This document shows positions 42,609-49,864 of a DNA stretch of 64,000 nt, piece by piece. The stretch comes from Nocardiopsis quinghaiensis. GTDB taxonomy: Bacteria > Actinomycetota > Actinomycetes > Streptosporangiales > Streptosporangiaceae. Within the stretch, counting starts at the first letter, position 1. Every line of letters starts with the position of its first letter. Both the position numbers and the translations under genes were made by a program. Under the pieces are notes generated by a model. The model was not told the DNA's origin, made no database searches, and saw only the letters and a list, made by a program, of their open reading frames with translations. The stretch lies in NCBI RefSeq assembly GCF_008638365.1, contig NZ_ML703339.1:1-64000 (forward strand), in the 5' to 3' direction.

Positions 42609-42783
42609 CTTGTGTCCCTTCGCGCCCGGTGTGCTTACCTGGCTCACGTTACGAAGAGCGACCCCAACACCGAAGGGCGCACAAGTGATTCCGTGGGCGA
42701 TCGTTATCAAGCCCGCTGCTATGTAACGCTCAGCCGTGGGGTGTGGTCTCGATTCGCCATGGACTTCTCTTCTACCCCTTCGG

Positions 42784-42798
42784 AGGCACCTGGTGCCT
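42784..42798. promoter_or_regulatory. Palindrome upstream of 42847 gene
   Basis: AGGCACC-T-GGTGCCT (42784-42798), a perfect 7-bp dyad in the divergent gap 42609-42846, 49 bases before the next ATG. TTGACC at about 42810 could be a -35. Candidate operator only. Confidence 0.35.
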
Positions 42799-42846
42799 TG
42801 AGAGTGTTGACCTCGTAAGCACAACGACGAACACGAGGGAGTCACG

Positions 42847-43263
42847 ATGACCGAAGAGCAGAAGACGGGCGCTAAGAAGATCACGGCCCACAGCCACTGT
42901 GACCACGAAGCGACGAAGGCAGCACGAGCGAAGTGCCGTCGCGCAAAGGGCAAGATCACTGTTCAGCAGAGCGCGGGTGCCACCGTGACGGCTAAGCCCG
43001 CTCCCGCGCCGAAGGTCGAAGAGATCGCCGAGACCCCCGCAGTTCTCGACGGGGTCACCGACTCCCCGAACGTCGTCACCCGGGAGACGTGGAAGAGCCA
43101 CAAGGACGAGAACGTGACGATCCACATTTACAACCGGATGCCGGTGAAGAACGCCCGCGTGACCGGGTGGGGCAAGGTCTACTTTGATTACTTGGTGTTG
43201 GGCGCTGACAAGAGCGTCCGCGTCCCGGCCGACGAGGTCGAGCGCGTCACCCTGAACGACTAG
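42847..43263 (+). CDS. Unknown protein with N-terminal HCHC motif
   Basis: A 138-residue protein. HSHCDHEATKAARAKCRR at residues 15-32 gives H15, C18, H20, C30, again H-x2-C-x-H-x9-C, and is nearly the same as the N-terminus of the divergent neighbour. A Pro/Ala-rich linker follows, then a compact C-terminal domain (residues 80-138, WKSHKDENVTIHIYN to VPADEVERVTLND) that looks beta-rich. GAGGGAGTCACG precedes the ATG. Function unknown; the shared motif with different C-terminal domains suggests a common binding module. Confidence 0.7.
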   Translation: MTEEQKTGAKKITAHSHCDHEATKAARAKCRRAKGKITVQQSAGATVTAKPAPAPKVEEIAETPAVLDGVTDSPNVVTRETWKSHKDENVTIHIYNRMPVKNARVTGWGKVYFDYLVLGADKSVRVPADEVERVTLND

Positions 43264-43272
43264 ATCCACCAG

Positions 43273-43305
43273 AAGAGGGGGTAGATGCTATCTACCCCCT
43301 CTTTT
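43273..43305. terminator. Bidirectional terminator between convergent genes
   Basis: AAGAGGGGGTAGA (43273-43285) and TCTACCCCCTCTT (43291-43303) pair over 13 bp with a TGCTA loop; TTTTG follows rightward. Confidence 0.88.
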
Positions 43306-43314
43306 GTGTGGCAG

Positions 43315-43530
43315 CTACGCCGCCGCTTCGATGTCGGCGAGGATGTTCGTCATCGTGGTCGCCTGCGGGTGGGGAGACGTCACGGTGTGGATGTCGCCAA
43401 CCTCAGCGCGTCCGTTCTCCACACGGATAGCGTTGACGAGTTCGAGCCCCTTACTCTTCCGGGTGGGCTCCTTGAGAAGCAGGCAGAACACCGCTTCGAG
43501 GTCGTTGGAATCGATGCTGACAGTGGACAT
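43315..43530 (-). CDS. Small unknown protein, third gene of leftward trio
   Basis: A 71-residue protein (MSTVSIDSNDLEAVFCLLL...). No known domain. Its ATG overlaps the stop of the upstream gene by one base (TAATG), so the three genes 44206 to 43315 form a tightly coupled operon. Composition is mildly acidic, with an Ala-rich end. Confidence 0.6.
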   Translation of the reverse strand: MSTVSIDSNDLEAVFCLLLKEPTRKSKGLELVNAIRVENGRAEVGDIHTVTSPHPQATTMTNILADIEAAA

Positions 43531-43973
43531 TAGTTCTCCTGGTTCTTAACCCTGTAAGCCTGGGCCATGAGCTTCTCGCCCACGCGGTCACGAGTCTTGG
43601 CCCGGTGAACGACGTTGACCGGGGTACCGGGCGGAATCTCACCCGGCGGAACGAGGGGTTCGTCCGCGCGTCCCTCCCAGTACTTTGCACGGGCTTCCCG
43701 GCTATCGCGTTCCTGGATCGCGTCCATAGCAGTTCGTAGGGTGCGCTCTCGCTGTTCAGTGCGACGCTTCGCGTCTGCGTCGCTGAACTCCTTACGCGCG
43801 ACCTGATCGGCGTTGGTGACGCCCTCAGCTTCGAGCGCACGAGCGCGCTTCTTAATCGCCGCCCGCTCAGCGTCAATGCCCTTGAACATCTCGGCGTTGC
43901 CGCGCTTGTAGGCGTCGGGGTCACCGATACCGGTCCCGCGTTGCATAGCCTCTAGGATAGTGCGGCTGCTCAT
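43530..43973 (-). CDS. Unknown charged, helical protein
   Basis: A 147-residue protein rich in Arg, Glu, Asp and Ala, with a long predicted helix or coiled coil from about residue 30 to 105 (IDAERAAIKKRARALEAEG, then RRTEQRERTLRTAMDAI). The C-terminal part is Pro-rich (PPGEIPPGTPVNVVHRAK). Start 43973 gives ATGA overlap with the upstream gene. It resembles phage structural or scaffold-type charged proteins only in composition; no family is assigned. Confidence 0.6.
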   Translation of the reverse strand: MSSRTILEAMQRGTGIGDPDAYKRGNAEMFKGIDAERAAIKKRARALEAEGVTNADQVARKEFSDADAKRRTEQRERTLRTAMDAIQERDSREARAKYWEGRADEPLVPPGEIPPGTPVNVVHRAKTRDRVGEKLMAQAYRVKNQEN

Positions 43974-44206
43974 GCTGCCTCCTCGGTTTCCGCCTCGGTG
44001 CCTTCGAGAATGCCGGACAGTTCTTCGGCGTCGATGCCTTCCCGTGTGGCGAGATTCTGGGCCAGCACCTGCCACGGGAAAGCGCTAAGAACTTCCTGGA
44101 CGTCTAGGGCTAGCTCCGGCTGTTTGGCTGCGGGCTTCTCTGCGGCGGCTGAGGGAGCTTCCCACTCTCCCCTAAGCCCGCGCATAATCTTATCTGCGAC
44201 TGCCAT
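43970..44206 (-). CDS. Unknown small acidic protein, first gene of leftward trio
   Basis: A 78-residue protein (MAVADKIMRGLRGEWEAPSAAAEK...) ending in an acidic stretch EGTEAETEEAA. GGAGGAAATTGA directly before the ATG is a strong ribosome site. Middle residues (VQEVLSAFPWQVLAQNLATREGI) could form an amphipathic helix pair. No homologue recognised; the size and operon position recall small phage accessory proteins. Confidence 0.6.
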   Translation of the reverse strand: MAVADKIMRGLRGEWEAPSAAAEKPAAKQPELALDVQEVLSAFPWQVLAQNLATREGIDAEELSGILEGTEAETEEAA

Positions 44207-44246
44207 TCAATTTCCTCCGGTCATGTTAATGGTATTGTACATGTCG

Positions 44247-44456
44247 CTATTCATCGGGTGCGGTGAATTCGAGTCGAGAGAACTCGGGAAACCCGTCGGG
44301 TTGAAAGCTCATGGCAGAGATGAGACATCCGGTTTCAGTGTTGATCACCATTGCCTCACCATGGCGATTGAACGCCCAGACTGGAATGGTAATGCTGTCT
44401 TCCTCATCCTCCATGTCCGCGTAAACCGCTACAAGATTCCTGGGTGCTCGGATCAT
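44247..44456 (-). CDS. Small unknown protein
   Basis: A 69-residue acidic protein starting MIRAPRNLVAVYADMEDEEDS and ending SRLEFTAPDE. GAGAGC lies just before the ATG at 44456; a GTG at 44498 would add 14 residues. Strand-rich pattern (TIPVWAFNRHGEAMVINTETG). No family recognised. Confidence 0.5.
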   Translation of the reverse strand: MIRAPRNLVAVYADMEDEEDSITIPVWAFNRHGEAMVINTETGCLISAMSFQPDGFPEFSRLEFTAPDE

Positions 44457-44553
44457 TGTTGCTCTCGTTTCTGCTATTGTTGGTACGTGATATGCCACGT
44501 TTAGTTTCGCCTTGGGTAATGGATTTTACCGGCAATAGATGAGGCTATGCGGC

Positions 44554-44588
44554 AGAGCCCCCGGATTCCACGACCCGGGGGCTCTTTT
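44554..44588 (+). terminator. Hairpin with rightward T-run between leftward genes
   Basis: AGAGCCCCCGG (44554-44564) and CCGGGGGCTCT (44575-44585), then TTTA rightward. It lies directly after the stop of the leftward DUF2637 gene, yet the T-run is on the plus strand, so it suits rightward transcripts or acts leftward as a U-less terminator. Confidence 0.6.
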
Positions 44589-44592
44589 ATGG

Positions 44593-45273
44593 CTATGCGA
44601 CGTTTGCCTTGGAGATTCGATCGCTTGCCCAGGTCTGACTACGCTTGAAACGTCGCGCCAGTTCCCTAGCGCTTACCTCGGGGTTGTCCCGGACATGCTG
44701 CTGAGCACGTTCTTTCATCTCGGCATCCAGTTCGGTCATGCGGGCGCGGAGATCTTCGTCTGACAAGCCCTGTGGCCTCTCCCGCACGTCGTCGGCTCGG
44801 CCCTGCCGATCCGCCAGCTCTTCCCGGAGTGGCGCCGTGATCTCTTCGAACGTCTTCCTCTTATCGACAACGGGTGTGGCGATTGTCGAAGCGGCCGGGG
44901 TGTTGGGCGTCTTCGAGATACTCCACAGTGCCAGATACACCGCCTTGATCAACACGATAGGCACAAGCGAATACACGGCACTAAACCACCCGTGCTCCAT
45001 CCCTGCAAAGAAATTCGCGCTGCCGCTGGCGATGATCCCGAGGGCTAGCAAAGCTTGAAGCATCCAGTGTGTCCGCTGCCAGCACAAGAAAAGCATGGAC
45101 AGGATGTAAAGGTCGATTGCCACGGCGAGCGGGTACGCGACAATGTCCGAGTAGCCGAACGTTTTCAACACCGATGACAGGTGGTCGAACGAAGCGGCGA
45201 GGCAGACAACCGCCACACCGATCATTACGTAAATGGGAATTCTCGACACGCGCGAACTGATATCGTTGTTCAC
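44593..45273 (-). CDS. DUF2637-family (SpdB-like) membrane protein with C-terminal HTH
   Basis: A 226-residue protein. Four helices lie in residues 10-125 (IPIYVMIGVAVVCLAASFDHLS, YPLAVAIDLYILSMLFLCW, LQALLALGIIASGSANFF and SLVPIVLIKAVYLALW), the DUF2637 pattern seen in actinomycete plasmids, ICEs and phages, where relatives are linked to plasmid spread. A charged linker and a C-terminal helix-turn-helix-like end (NPEVSARELARRFKRSQTWASDRI) follow. GTG at 45273 is preceded by AAGGAG at five bases, which decides the start. Confidence 0.8.
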   Translation of the reverse strand: MNNDISSRVSRIPIYVMIGVAVVCLAASFDHLSSVLKTFGYSDIVAYPLAVAIDLYILSMLFLCWQRTHWMLQALLALGIIASGSANFFAGMEHGWFSAVYSLVPIVLIKAVYLALWSISKTPNTPAASTIATPVVDKRKTFEEITAPLREELADRQGRADDVRERPQGLSDEDLRARMTELDAEMKERAQQHVRDNPEVSARELARRFKRSQTWASDRISKANVA

Positions 45274-45308
45274 TGTTACTCCTTCTGGCAAGGCGGGAAT
45301 GTGACACG

Positions 45309-45345
45309 AGCCCGTGCCTCCTGGCTCCAAGAGGCACGGGCTTTT
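45309..45345 (+). terminator. Hairpin with rightward T-run between leftward genes
   Basis: AGCCCGTGCCTC (45309-45320) and GAGGCACGGGCT (45331-45342), then TTT. It abuts the stop of the leftward 45346 gene and lies upstream of the DUF2637 ribosome site, like the hairpin at 44554. Confidence 0.6.
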
Positions 45346-45591
45346 CTATGGACGCTTGACGAAACGAAAGCGAAGCTTGCGCGTTGACTTCGGCCCAATC
45401 ATTCGTGTGATCGCCCGTAGGCTTCGTGTACGTGCGTAGTTGTGCAAGTCCTTCCGGACCTGCTCCAGCGTCCTACCGTTCGCCTGAACTTCTTCGGTGG
45501 TGAACTCGTACACATTGCCGTCCGCATATTCATCCGGCCACGTAAGGGGCTCACGAGCGCGCACATGCTCCGCACTGGGGGTGGCTTTCAT
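45346..45591 (-). CDS. Small unknown basic protein
   Basis: An 81-residue protein (MKATPSAEHVRAREPLTWPDEYADG...) with a basic C-terminus (KSTRKLRFRFVKRP). AGGAG seven bases before the ATG at 45591 decides the start. A helix VQANGRTLEQVRKDLHNYARTR is likely. No family recognised. Confidence 0.55.
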   Translation of the reverse strand: MKATPSAEHVRAREPLTWPDEYADGNVYEFTTEEVQANGRTLEQVRKDLHNYARTRSLRAITRMIGPKSTRKLRFRFVKRP

Positions 45592-45915
45592 TCCGTTTCT
45601 CCTCGCGTGTTTTGAGTGCATGAGAACAATAGAACACGAGAAGCGAGACAAAATTTGACGTGGTCCCGAGTGATTATCACAAGTGAGTAACGACATTCGT
45701 CGTGCTATTCTGTGAATGGGTTTGATGCTCTTCGGCGTGTCTTCTCTTCCGGCGTGTGCCATTCTTAGTTATGGGTATGTCTCTCGGTCTGTCCCTCCGG
45801 GATGGCTCCCTCTAGTCCCCGTGCTAGAGGGAGCCTTTTTTTATGGGTAACTCCGATAACACGTGTGCTACATTGTTGGTGACGGGATAGAAACTCAATT
45901 GGACAGGGAACAGGA
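45592..45915. other. Divergent gap with rightward terminator, no clear gene
   Basis: A 324-bp gap between the leftward 45346 gene and the rightward 45916 gene. A strong rightward terminator lies inside at 45804-45842, implying a short plus-strand transcript. A 14-codon frame (45771-45815, MGMSLGLSLRDGSL) ends inside the terminator stem, but has no ribosome site. Confidence 0.45.
45804..45842 (+). terminator. Canonical intrinsic terminator
   Basis: GGCTCCCTCTAG (45804-45815) and CTAGAGGGAGCC (45824-45835), then seven T. No annotated rightward gene precedes it within the element block, so it may end a small RNA or stop leakage. Confidence 0.9.
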
Positions 45916-46191
45916 ATGGCTAAGAGCCATGCTGAATGCGAGCACCCGGCTACGTCGTATGAGCGTCATATTTGCCGGAACGGTCGCAAGTACCACCCGG
46001 AATGCGACCACCCGCAGACTTTCGTGGGACAGAACTATTGCGAACACATGCGACAGTTCCCAGAATGCGACCACGGGCCGGGACAGAAAGCTCTCCAAGC
46101 GTGCACCTGGAAGCGCAAGAGTGAAGCCCGGGAACGCGCGAGGATCGAAAAGGCTTGGAGGCAGATTCAGGAAGAGCAGGCAGCCAGTTAG
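45916..46191 (+). CDS. Small Cys/His-rich protein with repeated HCHC motif
   Basis: A 91-residue protein made largely of Cys/His modules. SHAECEHPATSYERHIC gives H5, C8, H10, C20, and YHPECDHPQTFVGQNYC gives H27, C30, H32, C42; both are H-x2-C-x-H-x9-C. A further CEHMRQFPECDH follows (C42, H44, C51, H53), then a basic helix (KRKSEARERARIEKAWRQI). It looks like a chain of small zinc knuckles with a basic tail, suited to nucleic-acid or protein binding (inference). CAGGGAACAGGA precedes the ATG. Confidence 0.75.
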   Translation: MAKSHAECEHPATSYERHICRNGRKYHPECDHPQTFVGQNYCEHMRQFPECDHGPGQKALQACTWKRKSEARERARIEKAWRQIQEEQAAS

Positions 46192-46253
46192 CCATAAATT
46201 GGGGCGGCAGAAGTGCCAGCTTCTACCGCCCCCAACACACGAGCGAGGAACTC

Positions 46254-46451
46254 ATGGGCGCTACTGCAAGGGTTTTCGACTTTCAAAATGAAAAGATCCA
46301 CGCGGCTTGGTGTGATGGCGAACACCACACCGAGTGTTGTGAGGAGAACGGCCGGGCTATCGCTATCTCTGAGCGCATTCTCGGCCGTAAGCTCACCGCC
46401 ATGGAAGAGGCTATGATCCGAGCCTCAGACGTGGCTTATATCGTCAAATAA
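46254..46451 (+). CDS. Small unknown protein
   Basis: A 65-residue protein (MGATARVFDFQNEKIHAAW...) with the Cys/His group CDGEHHTECC at residues 20-29 and a helical end (KLTAMEEAMIRASDVAYIV). GAGCGAGGAACTC precedes the ATG. Spaced 62 bases from the Cys/His-rich gene and 63 from the primase-helicase gene, so probably one operon. No family recognised. Confidence 0.6.
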   Translation: MGATARVFDFQNEKIHAAWCDGEHHTECCEENGRAIAISERILGRKLTAMEEAMIRASDVAYIVK

Positions 46452-46514
46452 GGGAAGGCGCGCTTACCTGTCCCGTAAGCGCGCCCCCAATAACTATATT
46501 CACTTGGGAATCAC

Positions 46515-48674
46515 ATGGAAAAGAATAGCACGATCGATGCGGCATCCAAAGCGCGTCGTTTCCTGCGCGCGGTACATCCGGAGTCCAAATACATCGTGGT
46601 AAGTCGGCAGGACCCGGACACTAAGAGCTGGTGGAACGAGTCCCTAGACCCGCGAGACAAGGACGCCATCCGCTCCCTGGTTGCCGAGGCGGAGACGCTG
46701 AACATCTTCGTCACCCCCGCAGAGATGGACGGCACAGGCGGTCGTGAGGATGAGAACGTCGTCGGCTCGTTCGTCGCTTGGGTGGACATCGACCCACCGA
46801 AGGAGCGGAAGGACAAGGACGGGAACCCACTCCCCCAGTACAAGCAAGAGCTTGCCGAACACCTGGAGTGGCTGGAAGGGACCGCGCTGCCCAAGCTTGA
46901 AGAGCTGGGCGCGTGGGTCAATCTCTCCGGCCGTGAGGGCGGGCGACACGCTTACGTCAAGCTGGATCGGCAAGTCTCCGCAGACGAAGTACGGGCTCTG
47001 AACAAACTTCTCGCATCACGCTATCGCGGGGATAAGTGCTGGGACCCGTCGCGCGTTCTCAGGCTGCCAGGAACGATCAATCACAAGACGTCGAAGCGCG
47101 TAGCGCGCGAAGCTGAGACGAAGCGGTTCAAGTGGGTCCCGGAAGAGCTAGCGGAAGAGCTGGGCGCGGACAAGCCGCTCTCAGAGCTGGTGGAAGAGTC
47201 ACGCTCAACACCCCTTGCAGACGTCGGCGACATGGAGCCTGAGCCGATCAAGTGGAGTGACTACGGCGCCCTCCGGAGTAGGGCAGTACGGAAGCCGAAT
47301 GGCCTCTATGAGGCGGATCTGAGCGCGGTTGAAGAGGGGGAGCAGGACGAGCCCCAGGTAAAGAAGCACAGCCTCATTGCTGGCAGCGTCAAGGAGTGTT
47401 GCCGCTACGGGCTCAGCTTCGCCCAGACTCTCTGGGTGTTGGGCAACTGTAAGTTCGCCGTGGCCAAGGTCGAGGAGTCGGGTAACCCGCTCTCCCACTA
47501 CGTGGCGTGGGCGTGGAGGAACCCCGAAGCGGTCGCGATCCGTGAAGAGGCGGAGACTGACGAGCCGGGGGAGACTGACGAGCCGGAAGAAGACGGGGAG
47601 GACGACGAAGAGAGCGCCCCGGATGACGACCTGTCAGAGGAGGTTGAGGCCGAGCTTCGCAAGATCCGGGTCCGCGAAGAGGCCAAGCGCCGGTACAAGG
47701 CGGAATCCCTCACGATCGACGTTCCCCCAATCACGCCCCTAGACGAGTTCCTGAGCGTGGAGGACGAGCCGGAAGAGTACCTGGTTCAAGACTTCTGGCC
47801 AGTCAGCGGGAACGCCCTGCTAGCCGCTCAGTACAAGGCGGGTAAGACGACCATGATGGGTAACGTCGTTCGTGCTCTCGCGGACGGCACCCCGTTCTTG
47901 GACAAGTACCACGTACGCCAGCCCTCGGGCCGTGTGGTGCTGCTGGATGTCGAGCTGAGCGAACGGATGGCGCGTCGCTGGCTTCGGGACCAGGGAATCA
48001 AGAACCCACAGAACGCCGCCATCGTGTCTCTCCGGGGCCGGGTCTCGTCCTTCGACGTCACCGACGCCGACACGCGCGCTCACTGGGCCGACGCGCTTCG
48101 CCACCTCGGCGCAAGCGTGGTCATTCTCGACTGCCTGGGGCCGATCCTGAGCATGATGGGCATTGACGAGAACGGGACCGAGGTACGGCGCTTCCTGACC
48201 GCGTTCAACGAGCTCTTGGGCGAGTCTGGCGCCACCGAGGGAATGATCGTCCACCACATGGGACACGAACAAGAGCGACCGCGCGGAACCTCGGTGTTGC
48301 GGGACTGGCCCGACTCAGAGTGGAAGCTAGTCCGCTCCGGTGATGAGCGGAGCCCGCGCTTCCTCAGTGCGTACGGGCGCGACGTTGACGTTCGAGAGAC
48401 CGAACTGATCTATGACCACGAGTCACGGAACCTTACGGTCGGCGTAGGGTCTCGGGGCGACGCGAAGCGTGACGCTGCTCTCGCTGACATCGTCGGCTTC
48501 CTACGCGCGAACCCAGGAAGCTCCGGCAACGCCATTGAGACAGCTCTACAGGGTTCACACGCTCAGCGGGTCATCCGCGACGCGCTTAAGTGGGGAGCGG
48601 AAGAGGGTCCCCTCAAGTATGACAGGGGCGCTAGTAACGCCAAGCTCTACTCACTAACCCGGGGCACGGACTAG
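46515..48674 (+). CDS. Primase-helicase replication protein (AEP-like + RecA-fold ATPase)
   Basis: A 719-residue protein. The N-terminal 220 residues resemble archaeo-eukaryotic-type primases: the metal-binding DxD in FVAWVDIDPP, then GGRHAYVKLDRQ and VLRLPGTINHK. A highly acidic linker lies around residues 345-385. The C-terminal half is a RepA/DnaB-like RecA-fold ATPase with Walker A AAQYKAGKTTMMGNVV, an arginine/sensor segment and Walker B VVILDCLGPIL. A small winged-helix-like end follows (IVGFLRANPGSSGNAIETAL). It likely starts replication of the excised element. The ATG has only a weak GGGAA ribosome site. Confidence 0.88.
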   Translation: MEKNSTIDAASKARRFLRAVHPESKYIVVSRQDPDTKSWWNESLDPRDKDAIRSLVAEAETLNIFVTPAEMDGTGGREDENVVGSFVAWVDIDPPKERKDKDGNPLPQYKQELAEHLEWLEGTALPKLEELGAWVNLSGREGGRHAYVKLDRQVSADEVRALNKLLASRYRGDKCWDPSRVLRLPGTINHKTSKRVAREAETKRFKWVPEELAEELGADKPLSELVEESRSTPLADVGDMEPEPIKWSDYGALRSRAVRKPNGLYEADLSAVEEGEQDEPQVKKHSLIAGSVKECCRYGLSFAQTLWVLGNCKFAVAKVEESGNPLSHYVAWAWRNPEAVAIREEAETDEPGETDEPEEDGEDDEESAPDDDLSEEVEAELRKIRVREEAKRRYKAESLTIDVPPITPLDEFLSVEDEPEEYLVQDFWPVSGNALLAAQYKAGKTTMMGNVVRALADGTPFLDKYHVRQPSGRVVLLDVELSERMARRWLRDQGIKNPQNAAIVSLRGRVSSFDVTDADTRAHWADALRHLGASVVILDCLGPILSMMGIDENGTEVRRFLTAFNELLGESGATEGMIVHHMGHEQERPRGTSVLRDWPDSEWKLVRSGDERSPRFLSAYGRDVDVRETELIYDHESRNLTVGVGSRGDAKRDAALADIVGFLRANPGSSGNAIETALQGSHAQRVIRDALKWGAEEGPLKYDRGASNAKLYSLTRGTD

Positions 48675-48684
48675 CCATAAGAAA

Positions 48685-48727
48685 CCCCCGAGCGCCGGAC
48701 GGGTTCCTGGGGAAGGGCGCTCGGGGG
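48685..48727. terminator. Bidirectional terminator after primase-helicase
   Basis: CCCCCGAGCGCC (48685-48696) and GGCGCTCGGGGG (48716-48727) pair perfectly; it separates the convergent primase-helicase and 48753 genes. Confidence 0.8.
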
Positions 48728-48752
48728 GTCACCACTCATGGAGTGGTGGATC

Positions 48753-49109
48753 TCAGAGAAGCCGGGTGATCAACTTGGCGACGGAGTGGACGTCGGTGCC
48801 GGTGGACACGCGGTGCCGCGTGAGGATGTCGCCGTAGTGGTCGGTCTTGTTGATCGAGAAGTCGGGGCCTTCGACTTCCACGACCACACAGCCAGTGACG
48901 AGGATCGGCATGTCTCCGATCGTCCTAAGCCCGCTGTCGATGGTGCCCGTCCGGAACTGGAGGGTCAGAGCGTTGTTGAGGGCGATCATGAGATCCATCG
49001 TCCGCTGCCACTCGGAGGCCTTGGCCTCAAGCCGCTTCTGTCGCATGGCGGTGACTTCGTCTCCAGGGGTAGACGGCTGACGGGGCGCGGGCACGGTGAA
49101 GCGGTTCAT
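48753..49109 (-). CDS. Unknown protein, second of leftward pair
   Basis: A 118-residue protein. Residues 20-50 form a helix (AMRQKRLEAKASEWQRTMDLMIALNNAL); the rest is strand-rich (PILVTGCVVVEVEGPDFSINKTDHYG). The ATG at 49109 overlaps the preceding small gene's stop (TAATG) and is preceded by GGAGGCGATCTA. No family recognised. Confidence 0.6.
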   Translation of the reverse strand: MNRFTVPAPRQPSTPGDEVTAMRQKRLEAKASEWQRTMDLMIALNNALTLQFRTGTIDSGLRTIGDMPILVTGCVVVEVEGPDFSINKTDHYGDILTRHRVSTGTDVHSVAKLITRLL

Positions 49110-49243
49110 TAGATCGCCTCCAGTCCAGCGCGCACGCGGCCCAGGAGTTCGGCGTAGGCGGCATTCGCGGCTGCCTGCTGCTCTTCCCACACCCGCAGGA
49201 AGGGACGCACACGATGGGTACGACGTCGCGCTACAGTCTTCAT
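49109..49243 (-). CDS. Small basic protein (44 aa), first of leftward pair
   Basis: A 44-residue frame starting MKTVARRRRTHRVRPFLRVW and ending ELLGRVRAGLEAI. AGGAG lies eight bases before the ATG at 49243, and its TAA overlaps the ATG of the next gene. The coupling and ribosome site support expression despite its short length. The N-terminus is very basic; function unknown. Confidence 0.55.
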   Translation of the reverse strand: MKTVARRRTHRVRPFLRVWEEQQAAANAAYAELLGRVRAGLEAI

Positions 49244-49303
49244 GTCATCGACTCCTATTTAGTCGGTGGCACCCGCTCCTCACACCTGGTGTGTGGGGCG
49301 GGG

Positions 49304-49349
49304 AGCTCCGGCGGGTCCTGGTTGGTAGCCGACCCGTCGGAGCTTTTTT
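49304..49349 (+). terminator. Rightward hairpin nested inside an outer stem
   Basis: Arms 49304-49317 and 49331-49344 pair over 14 bp with one G-U, then a T-run (to 49349). GTGTGGGG (49291-49298) and CCCCACAC (49354-49361) can form an outer stem enclosing it. It lies upstream of the leftward pair and of the rightward GntR gene. Confidence 0.65.
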
Positions 49350-49401
49350 GTGTCCCCACACGCTGACCAGCGAGTGAGTGAGACAACACGATACTTGACC
49401 T

Positions 49402-49441
49402 AGGAACTACTCGTCTATGCCAGGAACTATACGTAGACGAG
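49402..49441. promoter_or_regulatory. Operator-like repeats upstream of GntR gene
   Basis: AGGAACTA occurs twice 20 bp apart (49402-49409, 49422-49429), and CTCGTCTA (49410-49417) is inverted as TAGACGAG (49434-49441). A TTGACC (49395-49400) precedes them as a possible -35. The arrangement suggests autoregulation by the small GntR protein 37 bases downstream. Confidence 0.55.
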
Positions 49442-49478
49442 TGAGGGTGTTGGAGACTGCCCATCTAGCGTCGTGACC

Positions 49479-49757
49479 ATGGAATATGGACCTGACGACG
49501 ACCTCATCCACGGCGGCCCCGTGCCCGTGTACCGGCAGCTCGCCGAGATCCTCCGTGCGCGGATCGAGCGGGGCGACTGGAAGCCAAACCGGCCGCTCCC
49601 CGGTGAACAGCGCATCGCGGACGAGTTCGGCATAGCCCGTCTGACGGTGCGCAAGGCGGTTCACGTCCTGGCGGATGAGGGCGTGGTGTTCGTCGTCCCT
49701 CAGCGCGGGACGTTCGTGTCTCCGGGTGATCACCCTTCGGAGAGCGGTGAAGAGTAA
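49479..49757 (+). CDS. Small GntR-family regulator (KorSA-like)
   Basis: A 92-residue protein consisting of little more than the GntR winged helix: VYRQLAEILRARIERGDWKPNRPLPGEQRIADEF, then RLTVRKAVHVLADEGVVFVVPQRGTFV. No effector domain is present. Short GntR proteins of this type (KorSA of pSAM2) repress transfer and replication genes in actinomycete integrative elements. No clear ribosome site is seen; a GTG two codons upstream is an alternative. Confidence 0.85.
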   Translation: MEYGPDDDLIHGGPVPVYRQLAEILRARIERGDWKPNRPLPGEQRIADEFGIARLTVRKAVHVLADEGVVFVVPQRGTFVSPGDHPSESGEE

Positions 49758-49864
49758 GCCATGCCCTGATCAGACCCCAACACCAAGAGCCCGGGGAAGA
49801 GTGACCGCGTTGACTATCCTGGAGGCAAGGGAGGTCACCCCCTGTACCTCCCGTGGGGGGCTGT

